The notes beneath the pieces are model-generated. The model was not told where the DNA came from and did not search any database. It was given only the letters and a program-made list of their open reading frames with translations. From the NCBI RefSeq assembly GCF_020283565.1, contig NC_060060.1, forward strand, positions 40,858,001 to 40,922,000: 64,000 nucleotides of DNA, written 5' to 3'. A program made the position numbers and the translations under genes. The DNA is from Trifolium pratense. Its lineage: Eukaryota; Streptophyta; Magnoliopsida; Fabales; Fabaceae. The first letter of the stretch is position 1, and each line of letters starts with the position of its first letter. Positions 61,801 through 64,000 of this stretch are shown here, one piece after another.

Positions 61801-62149
61801 ATTGTCGGTGGTATTACCCGATCGGAGGTTTGAATAATTTCTTCCATGAGTTGAGATTGTAAATTCTGGTTTTTAATTTTCTTACCTTTTGGTCTTGTGC
61901 GATGATTTTATTTTTCAGCTAAGGGTTTGCCACAAGCTTACTAACAAGCTGAATAGGGAAATTATTCTAGGTTCATCTAGTCTTGATGATCCTGCACAAT
62001 TTATCACGGTATTTGAAGTTTCTACCCTTTTGACATAATCTGGAATCACAATTTTGACATAACCATCATTGTGTGCTTTTTATCTTGTTTTGCAGAAATT
62101 GAAGATGCTAACAACACATGAACTGACATTAGATGATATCCAGATATGA
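53836..62149 (+). CDS. KEULE: SEC1/Munc18 protein, KEULE type
   Basis: Twenty-one exons give 668 residues (Arabidopsis KEULE is about 666). Exons: 53836-53917, 54658-54716, 55682-55763, 55978-56056, 56602-56652, 56750-56846, 56957-56989, 57346-57471, 57567-57758, 57842-57925, 58010-58108, 58186-58262, 58990-59086, 59624-59749, 59947-60042, 60173-60292, 60370-60450, 60772-60956, 61731-61827, 61919-62008 and 62096-62149. Every junction is GT-AG and keeps phase. SM proteins bind syntaxins and promote vesicle fusion; KEULE works with KNOLLE at the cell plate and in root-hair growth. Diagnostic blocks: [98 protein letters not shown], and an end of LTLDDIQI. Exon 17 has a tandem acceptor (CAGAAG) that could drop one lysine. 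Which SEC1 paralogue it is was not tested. Confidence 0.94.
54264..54466. mobile_element. MITE-like repeat in SEC1 intron 1
   Basis: Left edge CTACGAAGCTTGGATACTCG and right edge complement CTATAAAGCACGGACACAG form degenerate inverted ends. The interior is rich in GTGTCGGTGTT-type words. Same family as 36626-36765. Confidence 0.5.
54835..55352. mobile_element. PIF/Harbinger-like MITE in SEC1 intron 2 (518 bp)
   Basis: Ends GAGCATCTACAATGG and, on the reverse strand, GAGCCTCCACAACAG are flanked by TTA on both sides (54832-54834 and 55353-55355), the target duplication of this superfamily. No transposase inside. Confidence 0.65.
58623..58930 (+). mobile_element. Possible copia-type LTR fragment in SEC1 intron 12
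   Basis: It begins TGTTAGAATATAAGAAAATA, a form common at plant copia LTR starts. It has a CTTAG-rich interior, the (ATT)n tract, and TATATATGTTGTGAATA followed by AATTTAATGAATCTTGGA. The right end and target duplication could not be fixed. Confidence 0.4.
58754..58819. repeat. (ATT)n microsatellite in SEC1 intron 12
   Basis: About 22 trinucleotide units without interruption. Confidence 0.95.
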
Positions 62150-63205
62150 TGTTACAGAAATCAAAGATGAGCTTCTACTTTCCTGTAAAATATTTGTTGT
62201 AATTATATAGCTCAGTCATATTATTGCAGTTCATTTGAATATTCAACTCCTTGTGGTTCAAATGAGTCACTTATTACAAACTCTGCACGCTAAGAAATCT
62301 TCATTGTTTACTAACCATAATGATTTCTGTAGTTTTCCATGAAGTAACAGTCTCGCTTAAGACCTTGAATCAAAAAATAGGAACTATTTGCACTGCTGAA
62401 AAGGAAAACCAAGAGTCTTCCGTTCGCTCTAGAAATCGTCATCAAGTCATTTTTATTTGAAGATATACTGCAATAATTGCATAAAACATTGTACCAATTT
62501 AAAACCTGTTTCAGTCCATTATAGGAATATGTTGCATATTCCTTCTTCTGCCATGCCCTTAACTTCTACAATCTAACTGCAAAGCGAGGAACGGAACATT
62601 GTATTGAAAACATATATAATAGAATTTTGCTAGAGACCACCATCCATCTCAACCTGGGGCGAATCTTTTCCATCACAGCAAAATTTTCTTAATACACACA
62701 TATGTACCAAATTATCGATTCTACCATCAATTTTATATGTAACAAACATGCAACATTTACTAACTAGTATTGAATGTCTACTGTGCCACAATGGCTAAAG
62801 TGTTTTTATAAAGGCCACTAACATTTGCTCAAAAACTGATTTCAAACTATCACTACAAAACATTTAATATTTAATTGAAATATATATTACTTAGCTATTG
62901 AAGACTTCCTCAAAGAAAATGCAGTCTAATTACAGCACTCCCAACAACAACAAAAAACCACTCAACAGTTCCATATCCTCTTTTTAATGTCAATGTGACC
63001 AACTTGTTCGAGTTGGAGCACAAGCAATCTCAGTTTCGTCGGTGAATTACAAGGTGTGCATCTAATGAAAAACATCATTGTATTCAAAACTCAAGGCACA
63101 TAAATCTAGTCCTACTTCAAATTAAATCAGCCAAACAAAGGCAAATTACTAGGCTACTCTACCTAAACAAAAAAAGATGCCTAGAAAACTAGAAGTATAC
63201 ATGCT
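62150..63205. other. Convergent intergenic region between SEC1 and the photolyase gene
   Basis: It contains only the facing 3' UTRs and AT-rich DNA. Neither gene's polyadenylation site is certain. No ORF resembles a protein family. Confidence 0.5.
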
Positions 63206-64000
63206 TCAATCCTCGGGATTACAATGGCGGAGTACTTTCTCCTTTTGTGACGGCAAATTTTCAGCCTTTCTCTTCCTCAGTTCGCCAACTAATTTATTAA
63301 CATATGCAATGTATCTGTCAACATCAAATTTTCTTTTGCACCCTTCATAATTCATGTATCGAATTTTCCCAAAAATGGGACGCTCTCGCCAACCCTGAAA
63401 TGAATCGAAACACAAATGCCAAAAATTGAGAAATCTTCATGAAAATTTACACTACTTGATTCTTATACACTATCTTTGCAACACAAAATTTTACAGTTCA
63501 ATAGCTTGTAATGAAATTAGAAGGAAAGCCTAAATCAGTTCCACATGAAATGAAACTACCACAGCCTAGGTAAAGGCATCAAAAGCACTATAGCCAAACT
63601 AAACTTCATTTTTCCTTGATACTCAAATCAAATTGTTGTAGCAAACAAGAATGAAGTAGGCGAACCTGATCGTGTACCCCACATATAGACCACATACAGC
63701 CAACATAACCACTTGGATCCCTCCCATCCATTTCATACTGCAGTCAGGTGAAATTGTCATTTAAGAAAAAAAAAAACTTCATCTCATGAAAACTGCATTA
63801 GTAATTTTAGATATCTTCTATATTGACTAAGGGTTAGCATATACCTTATCATTTAAATATATACATATCTCAAGTGCTTCCTCAGGTCCTCTTGTCCATT
63901 CAAGTATCTTCTTCGCCCAATACATTCTGTACAAGAAAATTTCTAATTGAGAAAACATATTTATAAGTTGCAACCATTAGAAGCTATTTGTATATTCAAT
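63206..64000 (-). CDS. PHR1: Class II CPD photolyase, C-terminal exons only (gene runs off the window)
   Basis: Three 3'-terminal exons are visible on the minus strand: 63926-63845 (phase such that two bases of its first codon lie upstream), 63737-63666 and 63394-63206. They encode [71 protein letters not shown] and [15 protein letters not shown], ending in a Lys/Arg-rich tail ...RHCNPED and stop. This is the FAD-binding C-terminal part of plant class II photolyase (PHR1/UVR2), which repairs UV-induced cyclobutane dimers using blue light. The N-terminal exons lie beyond position 64000. No defect is seen in the visible part. Confidence 0.9.

Overview
The window reads as nuclear DNA of a flowering plant. 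The genes have GT-AG introns, the intergenic DNA is very AT-rich, and it is dense in hAT, Mutator-like, Stowaway-like, PIF/Harbinger-like and SINE-type repeats. The gene families are standard dicot ones. A legume, perhaps a Medicago-like species, is my inference from general familiarity and not from a search. I found no prokaryotic, organellar or viral genes.

Layout. 1-13 kb: AT-rich DNA with a cluster of perfect palindromes near the left edge, then two tandem genes (4064-5742 and 9644-12044, both +) for GPI-anchored-type lipid transfer proteins. 13.3-14.6 kb: an intronless UDP-glucuronate 4-epimerase gene (+) with a minimal ATG-TGA upstream ORF. 17.1-18.7 kb: a three-exon F-box/FBD gene (-). 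19-23.3 kb: transposon-rich, with a 709-bp Mutator-like foldback element, a broken duplicate of the F-box gene's 3' flank carrying a 1.4-kb hAT element and a Stowaway-like MITE, and a LINE relic. 24.3-26.4 kb: ribosomal protein S13 (-) with a telo-box/site II promoter. 29.9-30.3 kb: a CML13/14-type EF-hand protein (-). 31.7-33.6 kb: nested repeats ending in a second copy of the same hAT family. 34.2-38.4 kb: an LRR receptor-like gene (+) whose kinase domain has lost its catalytic residues. 40.0-40.25 kb: one orphan CACTA-type end. 40.9-45.7 kb: a nine-exon SnRK2 kinase (-) that keeps its catalytic residues but lacks the activation-loop serine, with a 1.2-kb Mutator-like element in intron 1. 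45.9-50.4 kb: hAT, SINE, (AT)n and LTR-like debris. 50.5-51.2 kb: a DUF1442 gene (+). 53.8-62.1 kb: a 21-exon SEC1/Munc18 (KEULE-type) gene (+). 63.2 kb to the end: the 3' exons of a class II CPD photolyase gene (-), convergent with the SEC1 gene.

The genes do not form a pathway; this is ordinary plant gene order. All multi-exon models were joined by hand from splice sites and reading phase, and each closes in frame at about the length I recall for its family. No novel multi-gene system was found. The observations most worth following are the SnRK2 with a changed activation loop, the pseudokinase receptor, the start-stop uORF, and several transposon insertions with exact target-site duplications, two of which have a recognisable empty site inside this same window.
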